From Longimicrobiales bacterium (lineage in GTDB: Bacteria > Gemmatimonadota > Gemmatimonadetes > Longimicrobiales > RSA9), in contig DASTYK010000129.1 in NCBI GenBank assembly GCA_035764935.1, positions 1-53,704 of the forward strand: 53,704 nt of DNA, written 5' to 3'. The stretch's first letter is position 1; every line of letters begins with the position of its first letter. Below the pieces are notes generated by a model. That model had not been told where the DNA came from, did not search any database, and worked only from the letters and a program-made list of their open reading frames with translations. Shown here one piece after another: positions 16,323 through 25,367 of the stretch. Made by a program: the position numbers and the translations under genes.

Positions 16323-19300
16323 GTCAGAGGAATCGCGCAGGCACGGGACTGCTGCGCCTGGTCGCACTCGCTGCAGTGGCGCTGGGAGCTGCGCGTCCCG
16401 CAGAGGCGCAGATGCCGGCGCAGATCTCGATGGCGCCGGAGTCGCTGCTGGATCGTCCGGCGCGGATCGACCTGGAAAACGTCACGCTGCCGTATGCGCT
16501 GCTGGAGCTGCAGCGCGGCTCGGGTGTGCCGCTCATCTACAGTCCGTCCCTGCTCGAATCGGAGGGGCCGATCTCGTGCGAGTGCGTGACGCTGACGGTG
16601 CGGCAGGCACTGGAGCGGATGCTGACGGGCACGCGTTTCCGTTTCGAGGATGTCGGTTCGCAGATCCTGATCGAGCGGCGGGCTGCGCCGCGAATCGATC
16701 GTCGAATGGAGAGTTCGGCGCCGCTGGTCACGAGCCCGGTCGCGCCTGCGGAACTCACGCGCGAGGGCGCGGTGCGGGCGCAGGAGAGCCTGTGGTCGAA
16801 GCTGACGGGCGGTGTCGGCGCGATGTTCACGCGCGGCGCTCCGGGCACAATCGTCGGGCGCGTTACCGACGAGGCGACGCAGGAGCCGCTCGCTTCCGTT
16901 CAGGTCTACGTGGTCGGCACGTCGCTCAACGCACTGACGGACGCGAGCGGCAGCTACGCGATCAGCGACGTCCCGGCCGGCCTGTACACGGTCGAGGCGC
17001 AGCGGATCGGGTACGCGAACGCGACGCGCGAGAATGTGAGCGTGCCGGACGGCGGCTCGGTGACGGTCAACCTGTCGATGAGCGTCACGGCGCTGACGCT
17101 GGACGAGATCGTCGCGACCGGTGTCGTGGATCCGACGTCGGCGCGTCGTGTTCCGTTCACGGTTGCGCGCGTGAGCGGCGAGGCGCTGCAGGTGCCGGTC
17201 GACAACGCCGTGAACTCGCTGCAGGGCAAGGTCGCGGGTGCCAGCATCGTGACGAGCCCGCAGCCGGGCGCCGGCGTGAACATCGTGCTGCGTGCGCCGA
17301 CCAGCATCACGAAGTCGAATGCCCCGCTGATCGTGGTGGATGGTGTCATCCTCGCCAGCACGTTCGGCCGCTCGTCGGCGGACATCGATGCGCTCGACAT
17401 CGAGAGCATCGAGATCGTGAAGGGCGCGGCGGCGGCGTCGCTGTACGGGTCGCGGGCGGCGAACGGCGTGATCCAGATCCGCACGCGGCGGGGCACGAAC
17501 CTCGAGGAGGGCGACACCCGGATCACGGTTCGCTCGGAGTTCGGCCAGAACAGCCTGGCCGGGGACATGTCCCGTGCAGCGCACCACCACTACCTGGTGA
17601 ACGCCGCAGGGCAGTACGTGGACGAAGAAGGCGCCGTAGTGGCGCGCGAGGATCGTGTGGAGCGCCCCGCAGCCGAGCGGTTCCTGGACCAGCCGTATCC
17701 CGGCGCGACGTATGACCACGTCGACCAGTTCTTCGATCCCGGCAGCTACTCGACGAACTCGGTCTCGATCGCGCAGAACGGCGCCTCGACGAACTTCTAC
17801 GCATCGTACGCCCGCAGGAACATCGAGGGTGTCGTGCTCGAGCACGGCGGCTACGAGATGAACGACCTGCGGGTCAACCTGGATCACCGGCTGCGCTCCG
17901 ACCTGGCATTCTCGTTGAGCGCCTATCACGCTCGCTCCGAGCGCGACGGACTCCCGGGCAACCTGTTCCTCGACCTCATCCAGACGGAGCCCGACTCCGA
18001 CCTGCTGCAGCCGGATCCGGACGGCACGCCGTACATCTACCAGCCCGATCCGCTGGGCGTCACGGCGAACCCGCTGTACGCGCTCGCGGTCCAGGAAGAA
18101 ACCGAGGAGCGTGCCCGCACGCTGGCGAGCGCGGACCTGCGCTACTCGCCCACCGGCTGGCTGAGCGTGGACGGCAACCTGAGCTACGACCGCTCGGACC
18201 GGCACACGTTCTTCTACTTCCCGCGCGGCAAGAAGACCAGCACGCAGAGCCTGGTCGGCGGCAACGTGGAGCGCGGCAGCGGCGAGACGACGGCGATCAA
18301 CGGCTCGCTGAGCGCGAACCTGCGTCGCAGCTTCGGCGATCTGGCGACCCGCCTCACGCTGCGTGCGCTCATGGAGAGCGAGGACTACAGCTTCTTCTCG
18401 GCAACCGCGGCAAGCCTGTCGGCGGAGGGCGTTCCGGACCTGAACGCGGGTCTCATGCCGACGATCGGGGGGAACACGGAGGAGATCCGCTCGGAGGGCT
18501 ACTTCGCGATCCTCGGCCTCGATTACGCGGGCAAGTACATCGTGGACGCGCTGGTGCGCCGCGACGGCAGCTCGCTCTTCGGGCCTGACGAGCGCTGGCA
18601 GACGTACTACCGCGGCAGCGCTGCCTGGCGCATGGCGGAGGAGGCCTGGTGGCCGCTGGAGCAGGTGAACGAGTTCAAGCTGCGCTACTCGATCGGCACG
18701 GCGGGCGGCCGCCCGTCGTACCTGAACCGCTACGAGACGTACAGTTTCGCTGCGGGCGGTGGGCTCACGAAGTCCACGCTCGGCAACCGCGAGCTGAAGC
18801 CGGAGCGCGCAACGGAGCAGGAGTTCGGCATCGACGCGATCCTGTTCGACCGCTTCTCGGTGCAGCTCAACTACGCGAAGGTGGTGACGGAGGACCAGCT
18901 CCTGCAGATCCCGCTGCCGGCGGCGTTCGGGTTCTCGTCGCAGTGGCAGAACGCGGGCACGGTCGAGGGCAACACGTGGGAAGCGACGATCGAAGCCCGC
19001 GTGCTGCAGAAGCCCGACCTGCAGTGGACCGTCGGCCTGATCGCCGACCGCTCGCGTCACGAGATCACCGAGTTCAACCGTCCCTGCTACCGCGATGGCG
19101 GTTCCAACCAGCTCTACCGCTGCGCGGGCGAGACGCTCGGCACGATGTACGGCAACCACTTCCTGCGCAGCGCTGACGAGCTGCCCGAGGGCGCGCCGGC
19201 CGACGAGTTCATGGTCAACGACGACGGCCTGCTCGTGTGGGTGGGCGCAGGTGGCGACTGGCGCAATCACCAGTGGGGCACGTCCGCCGAGTTCGGCGAC

Positions 19301-19858
19301 ATCACCTACGACTGGGGCACGCCGATCCGCCAGTATGACGAGACCGGCAACCCGGCAGTCGTGCGGATCGGTGATGGCAACCCCGACATGCACCTGGGCC
19401 TGAGCAGCAGCCTGACGTGGAAGGGACTCAACTTCTACGCGCTGTTCGACTCGCAGATCGGTGGCGACGTCTACAACCGGACCAACCAGCGGATGTACCA
19501 GTACTTCCGCAGCGGGGACACGGACCAGGCGGGCAAGCCGGAAGAGCTCAAGAAGACCACCGACTATTACACGGCACTGTACGGCGCGAACGTGATCAAC
19601 GACTGGTTCATTGAGGACGCAACGTACCTGAAGCTGCGCGAGGCATCGCTGCGCTGGCAGGTGCCGACGTCGCTGCTCGATTCCGCACGCCTCGGCGTGA
19701 TCGACGGACTGTCGGTGTTCCTGATCGGTCGCAACCTGCTGACGTTCTCGGATTACAAGGGCTTCGATCCGGAGATCGGCACCCCGCTCGAGCGGATCGA
19801 CAGCTTCGACTATCCGCAGTACCGCACGGTCACGGCCGGCGTCGAGCTTCGCTTCTAG
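16319..19858 (+). CDS. SusC/RagA-type TonB-dependent outer-membrane transporter with STN signalling domain
   Basis: 1179 residues. Signal peptide ~1-30 (AARPAEAQ); STN domain ~48-105 (IDLENVTLPYALLELQRGSG), which signals to FecR; a carboxypeptidase-regulatory-like beta domain ~176-245 (GRVTDEATQEPLASVQVYV); plug ~270-400 with LQGKVAGASIV and SLYGSRAANGVIQIRTRRG; then a ~22-strand barrel ending in a terminal Phe (GVELRF). It imports a large ligand, probably peptide or glycan, using TonB energy. The downstream peptidase gene hints at peptide, but this is inference. Translation is coupled to FecR. Confidence 0.95.
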   Translation: MSQRNRAGTGLLRLVALAAVALGAARPAEAQMPAQISMAPESLLDRPARIDLENVTLPYALLELQRGSGVPLIYSPSLLESEGPISCECVTLTVRQALERMLTGTRFRFEDVGSQILIERRAAPRIDRRMESSAPLVTSPVAPAELTREGAVRAQESLWSKLTGGVGAMFTRGAPGTIVGRVTDEATQEPLASVQVYVVGTSLNALTDASGSYAISDVPAGLYTVEAQRIGYANATRENVSVPDGGSVTVNLSMSVTALTLDEIVATGVVDPTSARRVPFTVARVSGEALQVPVDNAVNSLQGKVAGASIVTSPQPGAGVNIVLRAPTSITKSNAPLIVVDGVILASTFGRSSADIDALDIESIEIVKGAAAASLYGSRAANGVIQIRTRRGTNLEEGDTRITVRSEFGQNSLAGDMSRAAHHHYLVNAAGQYVDEEGAVVAREDRVERPAAERFLDQPYPGATYDHVDQFFDPGSYSTNSVSIAQNGASTNFYASYARRNIEGVVLEHGGYEMNDLRVNLDHRLRSDLAFSLSAYHARSERDGLPGNLFLDLIQTEPDSDLLQPDPDGTPYIYQPDPLGVTANPLYALAVQEETEERARTLASADLRYSPTGWLSVDGNLSYDRSDRHTFFYFPRGKKTSTQSLVGGNVERGSGETTAINGSLSANLRRSFGDLATRLTLRALMESEDYSFFSATAASLSAEGVPDLNAGLMPTIGGNTEEIRSEGYFAILGLDYAGKYIVDALVRRDGSSLFGPDERWQTYYRGSAAWRMAEEAWWPLEQVNEFKLRYSIGTAGGRPSYLNRYETYSFAAGGGLTKSTLGNRELKPERATEQEFGIDAILFDRFSVQLNYAKVVTEDQLLQIPLPAAFGFSSQWQNAGTVEGNTWEATIEARVLQKPDLQWTVGLIADRSRHEITEFNRPCYRDGGSNQLYRCAGETLGTMYGNHFLRSADELPEGAPADEFMVNDDGLLVWVGAGGDWRNHQWGTSAEFGDITYDWGTPIRQYDETGNPAVVRIGDGNPDMHLGLSSSLTWKGLNFYALFDSQIGGDVYNRTNQRMYQYFRSGDTDQAGKPEELKKTTDYYTALYGANVINDWFIEDATYLKLREASLRWQVPTSLLDSARLGVIDGLSVFLIGRNLLTFSDYKGFDPEIGTPLERIDSFDYPQYRTVTAGVELRF

Positions 19859-19869
19859 GAGAAGATAGA

Positions 19870-21453
19870 ATGCGCAATCCAACGTTTCTGCTGCTCGCCG
19901 GCGCGCTCCTCCTGGGCGGATGCCAGGACCTGGACGTCGCGAATCCGAACCTGCCGGACCGCGACCGTGCGACGAGCAACCCGAGTGATGTGCAGGCGCT
20001 CATCTCGACACAGATGGTGCGCTTCTACCGGAACAACCAGTTCAACTACCCGAACGGTGCGCTGACCGCGATGGTCGACAACACCACGGGCGGGTTCCTC
20101 GACTACGCGGTCGTCGAACTCTCGTGGGAGCCGCGCGAGGCCTGGAACAACAGTCCGCTGAACGGTCGCCGCGCGGTGAACGACCAGCCGTGGTACGGCC
20201 TGTACGACGTCATCTCCAACGTCCATGACGGACTGCAGGCGATCGACGACGGGCTCGACATCGTGGTGGACGGGACGGACCACACGCCGCGCGCACGCGC
20301 CTTTGCGAAGCTCATGCAGGGGCTGTCGTACGGGTACCTCGGCCTGCTGTTCGACCAGGCGCTGATCGTCAACGAGTTCGACGACCTGGAGGAGAAGGAC
20401 CTCACCGAGTTCGCGCCGTACCCGGTCGTGATCGACACGGCACTGTCCATGATTGACGAGGCAATCGCCATCATGGAGACCAACGATTTCGTGGTGCCGG
20501 GCAGCCCTGACTGGATCAACGGGCAGGAGATGACGAACGACGAGCTGGCGCAGCTCGCGAACTCCTACGCGGCCCGCTTTATCGCCAACTCCGCCCGCAC
20601 GTGGGAGGAGCGCGCTGCCGTGGACTGGAACGAGGTCATCCGCCGCATTGATGCGGGCATCACGGAGGACTTTGCGCCGGTCGGCGTCCTGGAGTCGTGG
20701 GAGAGCGACTATCGCCGGCTGCTGGCGCGAGTGCGCACGCGCCCGGGCGACCACTGGCGCATGGACTACATCGCGCTCGGACCGGCCGACTCGACGGGCG
20801 GGTTCCAGGAGTGGATCGCAGCGGACTCGGAAGACCGCATGCCGTTCCAGATCGAGACGACCGACCGCCGCATCCACGGTGAGGAGCCCGACGACCTCGG
20901 CAAGTACTTCGGCTACAACCGCAACAACCTGTTCTCGTCGAGCCGCGGCACGTACCGGTTCTCCTGGTACTATTACCTGCGCTCGGGCCAGGGCGAGACC
21001 TGGTACCAGGGCCCGCAGCCGACAATGACCGTCGACGAGATGAACCTGCTCAAGGCGGAGGCGCTGATCCGCCTCGGCCGTGCGGAAGAGGCCGTCCCGC
21101 TCATCAACATCACGCGTGTGCAGAACGGTGAGCTGCCGCCGGTGACCATCGACGGGCCGCCGGAGGCATACGACTGCGTGCCGAAGCAGATGGACGGCGA
21201 CTGCGGCAGCCTCTGGGACGCGTGGAAGCACGAAGTCCAGCTGGAGATGACCGGCGTCGAGGGTCAGCAGATCTACTACTGGCTGCGCGGCAACAACCAG
21301 ATGCAGGAGGGGTCGCTGATTCATTTCCCGATCCCCGGCCGCGAGCTGGAGAACCTCGGCCTGGCGCTCTACACGTTCGGCGGAAACCAGGGCGGGGCTG
21401 CACCGGCGCCGCAGTACCACCGCTGCCCGGTGGACCTGCCGCGCTGCGAGTGA
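19870..21453 (+). CDS. SusD/RagB-type surface lipoprotein
   Basis: 527 residues. Lipoprotein signal with lipobox LLGGC, Cys18. SusD proteins sit as a lid on SusC and capture the ligand. Typical N-terminal helices (NPSDVQALISTQMVRFYR), TPR-like helices (AKLMQGLSYGYLGLLFDQAL) and the C-terminal MNLLKAEALIRLGRAEEAVPLIN are present. AGGAGAAG precedes the ATG, eleven bases after the SusC stop. The pair is a transport unit. Confidence 0.93.
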   Translation: MRNPTFLLLAGALLLGGCQDLDVANPNLPDRDRATSNPSDVQALISTQMVRFYRNNQFNYPNGALTAMVDNTTGGFLDYAVVELSWEPREAWNNSPLNGRRAVNDQPWYGLYDVISNVHDGLQAIDDGLDIVVDGTDHTPRARAFAKLMQGLSYGYLGLLFDQALIVNEFDDLEEKDLTEFAPYPVVIDTALSMIDEAIAIMETNDFVVPGSPDWINGQEMTNDELAQLANSYAARFIANSARTWEERAAVDWNEVIRRIDAGITEDFAPVGVLESWESDYRRLLARVRTRPGDHWRMDYIALGPADSTGGFQEWIAADSEDRMPFQIETTDRRIHGEEPDDLGKYFGYNRNNLFSSSRGTYRFSWYYYLRSGQGETWYQGPQPTMTVDEMNLLKAEALIRLGRAEEAVPLINITRVQNGELPPVTIDGPPEAYDCVPKQMDGDCGSLWDAWKHEVQLEMTGVEGQQIYYWLRGNNQMQEGSLIHFPIPGRELENLGLALYTFGGNQGGAAPAPQYHRCPVDLPRCE

Positions 21454-21458
21454 GCCGG

Positions 21459-22466
21459 ATGACGAAGCGGTTCGACGATCACGTGTGGCGGCGCGACCTC
21501 GGTCGCGCCGTCATCGTCTCGGCTGCGCTGCTGGTCGGATGCGGCGGCGGCTCGAGCAGCACGGAACCGCCACCACCGCCTCCCGCGCCGCCGCCGGCGG
21601 ATGAGCGGGTGCTGCCCGACACGATCGACGTCGGGGAGCTGCTCGAGCAGGTCAAGGCGGACATGCCGCGGCGCGACTCGGACGACTACCGGCCGCCGAC
21701 GCCGGACCAGCGCATCGCGATGGTCGGGATCCTCGAGGACGCACGTGCCGGGCGCATCGTACGCGCCGATTCGCTCGCGGAGCTGTACGGCTACAACGTC
21801 GAGGCGGCGGTCGAGGCTGGACACGGCGACAGCGTGGTCGTGATGATCGAGCGTGCGCCGATCCAGCGCGGCTGGGGCACCTACATCGTCCGCAAGGGTG
21901 CGCGCGCCGCGGACGTGCACGTCAATCATCCGCTCTTCGACACCAACACGCCCGCTGTCGCCGCCGAGCTGTACGACGCGTGCCGCTGCCGGGCACTGCT
22001 CATGGCAGGGACACACCGCTATGCGAACGGCGGCGACGAATCCGACATGGCGCGAGCCACGGGAAGCGTCTTCCAGGGCGTGCACGAAGTACTCGCGGTG
22101 GACGCGGAGATGGTGGTGTCGGTGCACGGCTTTGCGCGCGACAACTACGACGAGCCGATCGGCTCGGCAGACGCCGTGCTCAGTCTCGGCGCCGATGCAC
22201 AGGGCGCACTCGCGGCGAACGACGACGCGCGGGCGCTGCGAGACAGCCTGCGGAACGCAGGTTTCGTCGCGGGCCTGATCGCCGACGACGCCGACTACAC
22301 GCAGCTCACGGGCTCGCCCAACCCGCAGGGACGCCACTCCAACGCCGAGTTCGGGCACGGGCGCTGGATCCACATCGAGCTGGCGCGTGAGGTTCGCACG
22401 GAGCAGGACGCGTACGAGCTGCTGACGGGCCTCGTCGCGGCATGGCTGGCGGACGTCGTATCCTGA
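21459..22466 (+). CDS. lipoprotein, candidate metal-dependent hydrolase
   Basis: 335 residues. Signal with LLVGC (lipid-linked Cys28), then a Gly/Ser and poly-Pro linker, so the globular part is tethered. The core has repeated His motifs: VHVNHPLFDTNT, AGTHRYANG, VSVHGFARD and HIELAREVR. This spacing of His and Glu is like metal sites of amidohydrolases of the N-formylglutamate or poly-gamma-glutamate hydrolase kind, but I cannot assign a family. It starts five bases after the SusD stop and belongs to the SusCD operon, suggesting it cuts the substrate at the surface. Confidence 0.7.
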   Translation: MTKRFDDHVWRRDLGRAVIVSAALLVGCGGGSSSTEPPPPPPAPPPADERVLPDTIDVGELLEQVKADMPRRDSDDYRPPTPDQRIAMVGILEDARAGRIVRADSLAELYGYNVEAAVEAGHGDSVVVMIERAPIQRGWGTYIVRKGARAADVHVNHPLFDTNTPAVAAELYDACRCRALLMAGTHRYANGGDESDMARATGSVFQGVHEVLAVDAEMVVSVHGFARDNYDEPIGSADAVLSLGADAQGALAANDDARALRDSLRNAGFVAGLIADDADYTQLTGSPNPQGRHSNAEFGHGRWIHIELAREVRTEQDAYELLTGLVAAWLADVVS

Positions 22467-22565
22467 GATCGCGACTCACCGGCTGACAACGACGCGCGGC
22501 GCCTTGCGCGCGCCCGCGCGTCGTATCATCCTGCGTCTGACCTTCCCGACAATACGGAGACTGTG

Positions 22566-25058
22566 ATGAACGTGGTCGCCATCCGTTCCCGCGCCCTGTG
22601 CGTGCTTGCGCTGTTCGCGGCCCAGCCCGCCGCCGCCCAGCTCACGGAAACCGCAGAAGAAGCGGCGCTGCTCGAGGCCGAGGCGCGCTATGCGCAGCCG
22701 CCCGCTCCGATCGGCGAGTTCCTGCGTCGCGATCCCGGATACGCGGTGCTGAACGCACCTTCGCCGGATGGTCGCTACTTCCTGGTGCCGCAAGCGACGC
22801 AGCTCTCGACGCTGGAGCTGATGTCGAAGCCGACCTACCGGCTCGCAGAGCTCGAAGTTCGTCCGGCGACGGACAGGCTGTGGCACCTGGACACGTTCGG
22901 CATCAACGGCCTGCGCATCTACGACCTGCAGGCGCGTCGCTATCGAGAGGTGTCGTTGCCGGCGAACACGTTCATCAGCGACCCGGTCTGGTCACCCGAC
23001 GGTGGACGGGTGGCGTTCCTGGCACACCTGCCGACCGGCACTGAAGTCTGGACTGCGGATCCGGCCAACGGCCGTGCCTCAAGACTGAGCCGTGCGCGCG
23101 TGCTCGCCACGCTGGGCACGGAGTCGCACGTCAACATCTCGCCCGAAGTCGACATGCGACCCTCGCGCATGCTGCAGTGGACACCGGATGGCAGCGTGCT
23201 CACCCTGGTCGTGCCGCGCGATCGCGGTGCCGAGCCAGCACGCGACCCGGTGCCGGACGGGCCCGTCGTGCGCATCACCCGTCCCGAGCCGACGGTCACG
23301 CGGACGTTCCCGAACCTGCTGCGCGACAACCATGACGCAGCACTGTTCGAACACTACACGCGCGCGCAGCTCGTCGAGATCACGCGCGGCGGCGACGTGC
23401 GGCCGCTCGGAGAGGCCCGCATGTACGAGTCGATCCAGCTGAGCCCCGACGGTGAGTACATCCTGGCCACGTTCGTGGAGCGCCCGTTCTCGTTCATCAC
23501 GAGCTATCGCGGCTTTCCGCGACGCACGGTGGTGCTCGATCGCCGCGGCGCCGTCGTGGCAACGCTCGCCGAGCAGGACCTGCGCGAGGCGGGGTTCGGC
23601 GGCAACGGCGGCCTGCGCGACCTGGCGTGGCGACCCGACGATGCCTTGCTGACCTGGATCGCGCGTGACGACGGCGAAGACAGGATCATGATGGTCGACG
23701 CGCCGTTCGATACCGCGGATGCGAACGTCATCGCGACGAGCGATGACAACATGCGTGACGTCGTCTTCAGCGTCGATGGCGCGCACGTGTTCGCAACAGT
23801 GTCACGCAACGGCCGGCAGGCCGTCGCACACTGGGACCTGCGCGCCGACTCGGCGGAGCGGTCGCTGCTCACCGGCTGGGTGCACAACGACAGCATCTTC
23901 GAGCTGCCGGGGGAGCTGTGGACCGTCGCAACGCCGAACGGAATCGAGCACGCTCTGATGTCGAGCGGCGGCGATGCCGTCTACCTGCGCGGCGATGGCC
24001 TGGCCGCTGATTTTCGTCCGCAGCCGTTCGTCGACCGCGTCACGCTCGGTGACACGACACCCGCGCGCGTGTTCGAGGGTGCAAAGAACACCTTCGACCA
24101 GCCGCTCGTCGCGCTGGACCCCGACCTCACGCGCATGGTCGTGATGCGCGAGTCGCAGACGCTCTACCCCGACAGCTACCTGTGGGAGCGCGGCGGCAGC
24201 TTCACGAAACTCACGGCAAACGAGAACCCGTTCCCCGAGCTTGCAAACGCAAGGCGCATCGACTTTTCGTTCCAGCGACAGGACGGCCTCGAGGTGCAGG
24301 GGCGCGTATCGCTGCCGGTCGGCTACCGTGAGGGGGAGCGGGTGCCGGCGATCTTCTGGACGTATCCGCGCGAGTACGAGGAGCCGGAGGAGTACACGCG
24401 GGCGGCGATCCGGTCGCGCAATCACAATGCATTTCCCCACATGACCTGGCTGCGCTGGTCCGACCTGTGGCTCACGCAGGGCTATGCACTCGTCTACCCC
24501 GACATCCCGATCATCGGCGAGAACTACAACGACACCTATATCGCGAACATGGTGAGCGCGATGTACGGTGCCATGCGGGCGGTCGACGGGCTGGACGTGA
24601 TCGACATGGACCGCATCGGTCACGGCGGCCACAGCTACGGTGCATTCGCAACCGCCAACCTGCTCGCGCATACCCCGTACTTCAAAGCCGGCATCGCGGG
24701 TGACGGTGCATACAACCGCTCACTGACGCCGACCGGCTTCCAGGCGGAGCGCCGCGACATCTGGTCCGCGCCCGACACCTACATCGAGATGTCGCCGTTC
24801 TTCAAGGTCGACCAGATCGAGGCACCGCTGCTCATGTATCACGGCGGCGACGACAACAACACCGGCACGTGGCCGATGCAGTCGGAGCGATTCCTCCACG
24901 CACTGACGAGCAAGGGCAAGACCGCTGCGCTGTACGTGTACCCGTACGAGTCGCACACGCCGCGCGCGCTGGAGAACAAGCTGGACCTGTGGGCACGGTG
25001 GATCGGCTGGTTCGATCGCTACGTCAAGGGTGCCGCTGGAGATGTCACGGCGCAGTAG
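22566..25058 (+). CDS. S9 (prolyl oligopeptidase) family serine peptidase, secreted
   Basis: 830 residues. A signal peptide (~1-25, AQPAAAQ) is followed by a beta-propeller domain (repeated SPDG segments: APSPDGRYFLV, WSPDGGRVAFL, SPDGEYILATF) and a C-terminal alpha/beta hydrolase. The triad is Ser690 in GGHSYGAF, Asp762 in GGDDNN and His797 in ESHTP. The glutamyl-endopeptidase-like branch of S9 is closest by pattern. GGAG six bases before the ATG sets the start; GTG one codon earlier is possible. It follows the SusCD-lipoprotein genes by 99 bases and probably degrades the peptides they handle. Confidence 0.93.
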   Translation: MNVVAIRSRALCVLALFAAQPAAAQLTETAEEAALLEAEARYAQPPAPIGEFLRRDPGYAVLNAPSPDGRYFLVPQATQLSTLELMSKPTYRLAELEVRPATDRLWHLDTFGINGLRIYDLQARRYREVSLPANTFISDPVWSPDGGRVAFLAHLPTGTEVWTADPANGRASRLSRARVLATLGTESHVNISPEVDMRPSRMLQWTPDGSVLTLVVPRDRGAEPARDPVPDGPVVRITRPEPTVTRTFPNLLRDNHDAALFEHYTRAQLVEITRGGDVRPLGEARMYESIQLSPDGEYILATFVERPFSFITSYRGFPRRTVVLDRRGAVVATLAEQDLREAGFGGNGGLRDLAWRPDDALLTWIARDDGEDRIMMVDAPFDTADANVIATSDDNMRDVVFSVDGAHVFATVSRNGRQAVAHWDLRADSAERSLLTGWVHNDSIFELPGELWTVATPNGIEHALMSSGGDAVYLRGDGLAADFRPQPFVDRVTLGDTTPARVFEGAKNTFDQPLVALDPDLTRMVVMRESQTLYPDSYLWERGGSFTKLTANENPFPELANARRIDFSFQRQDGLEVQGRVSLPVGYREGERVPAIFWTYPREYEEPEEYTRAAIRSRNHNAFPHMTWLRWSDLWLTQGYALVYPDIPIIGENYNDTYIANMVSAMYGAMRAVDGLDVIDMDRIGHGGHSYGAFATANLLAHTPYFKAGIAGDGAYNRSLTPTGFQAERRDIWSAPDTYIEMSPFFKVDQIEAPLLMYHGGDDNNTGTWPMQSERFLHALTSKGKTAALYVYPYESHTPRALENKLDLWARWIGWFDRYVKGAAGDVTAQ

Positions 25059-25067
25059 CTTTCTTTA

Positions 25068-25363
25068 TTCAGCACGGAGGACACAGAGGGCGCAGAGTTT
25101 TCACGCGGAGGTCACAGCGGACACCGAGTCGGGGTCGCCGTGCTGCGTCCGCTTCGTCGCATACCGAGGCATCCATAATTTGTAGTTGGTTCTTCGCGCC
25201 GCGCCGGTGACGAACTGCTGGTCACGGTACCGGCCGCGAAGCGCACTACAAAGAAGGATGTGGCGCTGCGAAGAAGAAACGCATGACGACGTATCCGACT
25301 CAGTGTCCGCTGTGACCTCTGTGTGAAAAAACTCTGTGCCCTCGGTGTCCTCAGTGGTAAAAA
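25068..25363. repeat. 300-base composite palindrome, interspersed repeat copy 2
   Basis: The intergenic region 25059-25367 has no gene. Its left arm (25068-25130) and right arm (25297-25363) are near-complementary over ~60 bases, built on words like GGACACAGAGGG and GGTCACAGCGGACAC. Nested inside, CTTCGCG/CGCGAAG and TTGTAGT/ACTACAA pairs form further stems. The whole region can fold as one long hairpin between the convergent S9 and M28 peptidase genes. Confidence 0.75.
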
Positions 25364-25367
25364 ACCG

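Noticed and set aside
15299-19882. 1527-aa open frame on the minus strand
   Set aside because: It is antisense to SusC and FecR, Arg/His-rich, without any domain. It results from high third-position GC of the real genes.
25126-25260. Small ORFs inside the 300-base palindrome
   Set aside because: They arise from the repeat arms on both strands and have no ribosome sites.
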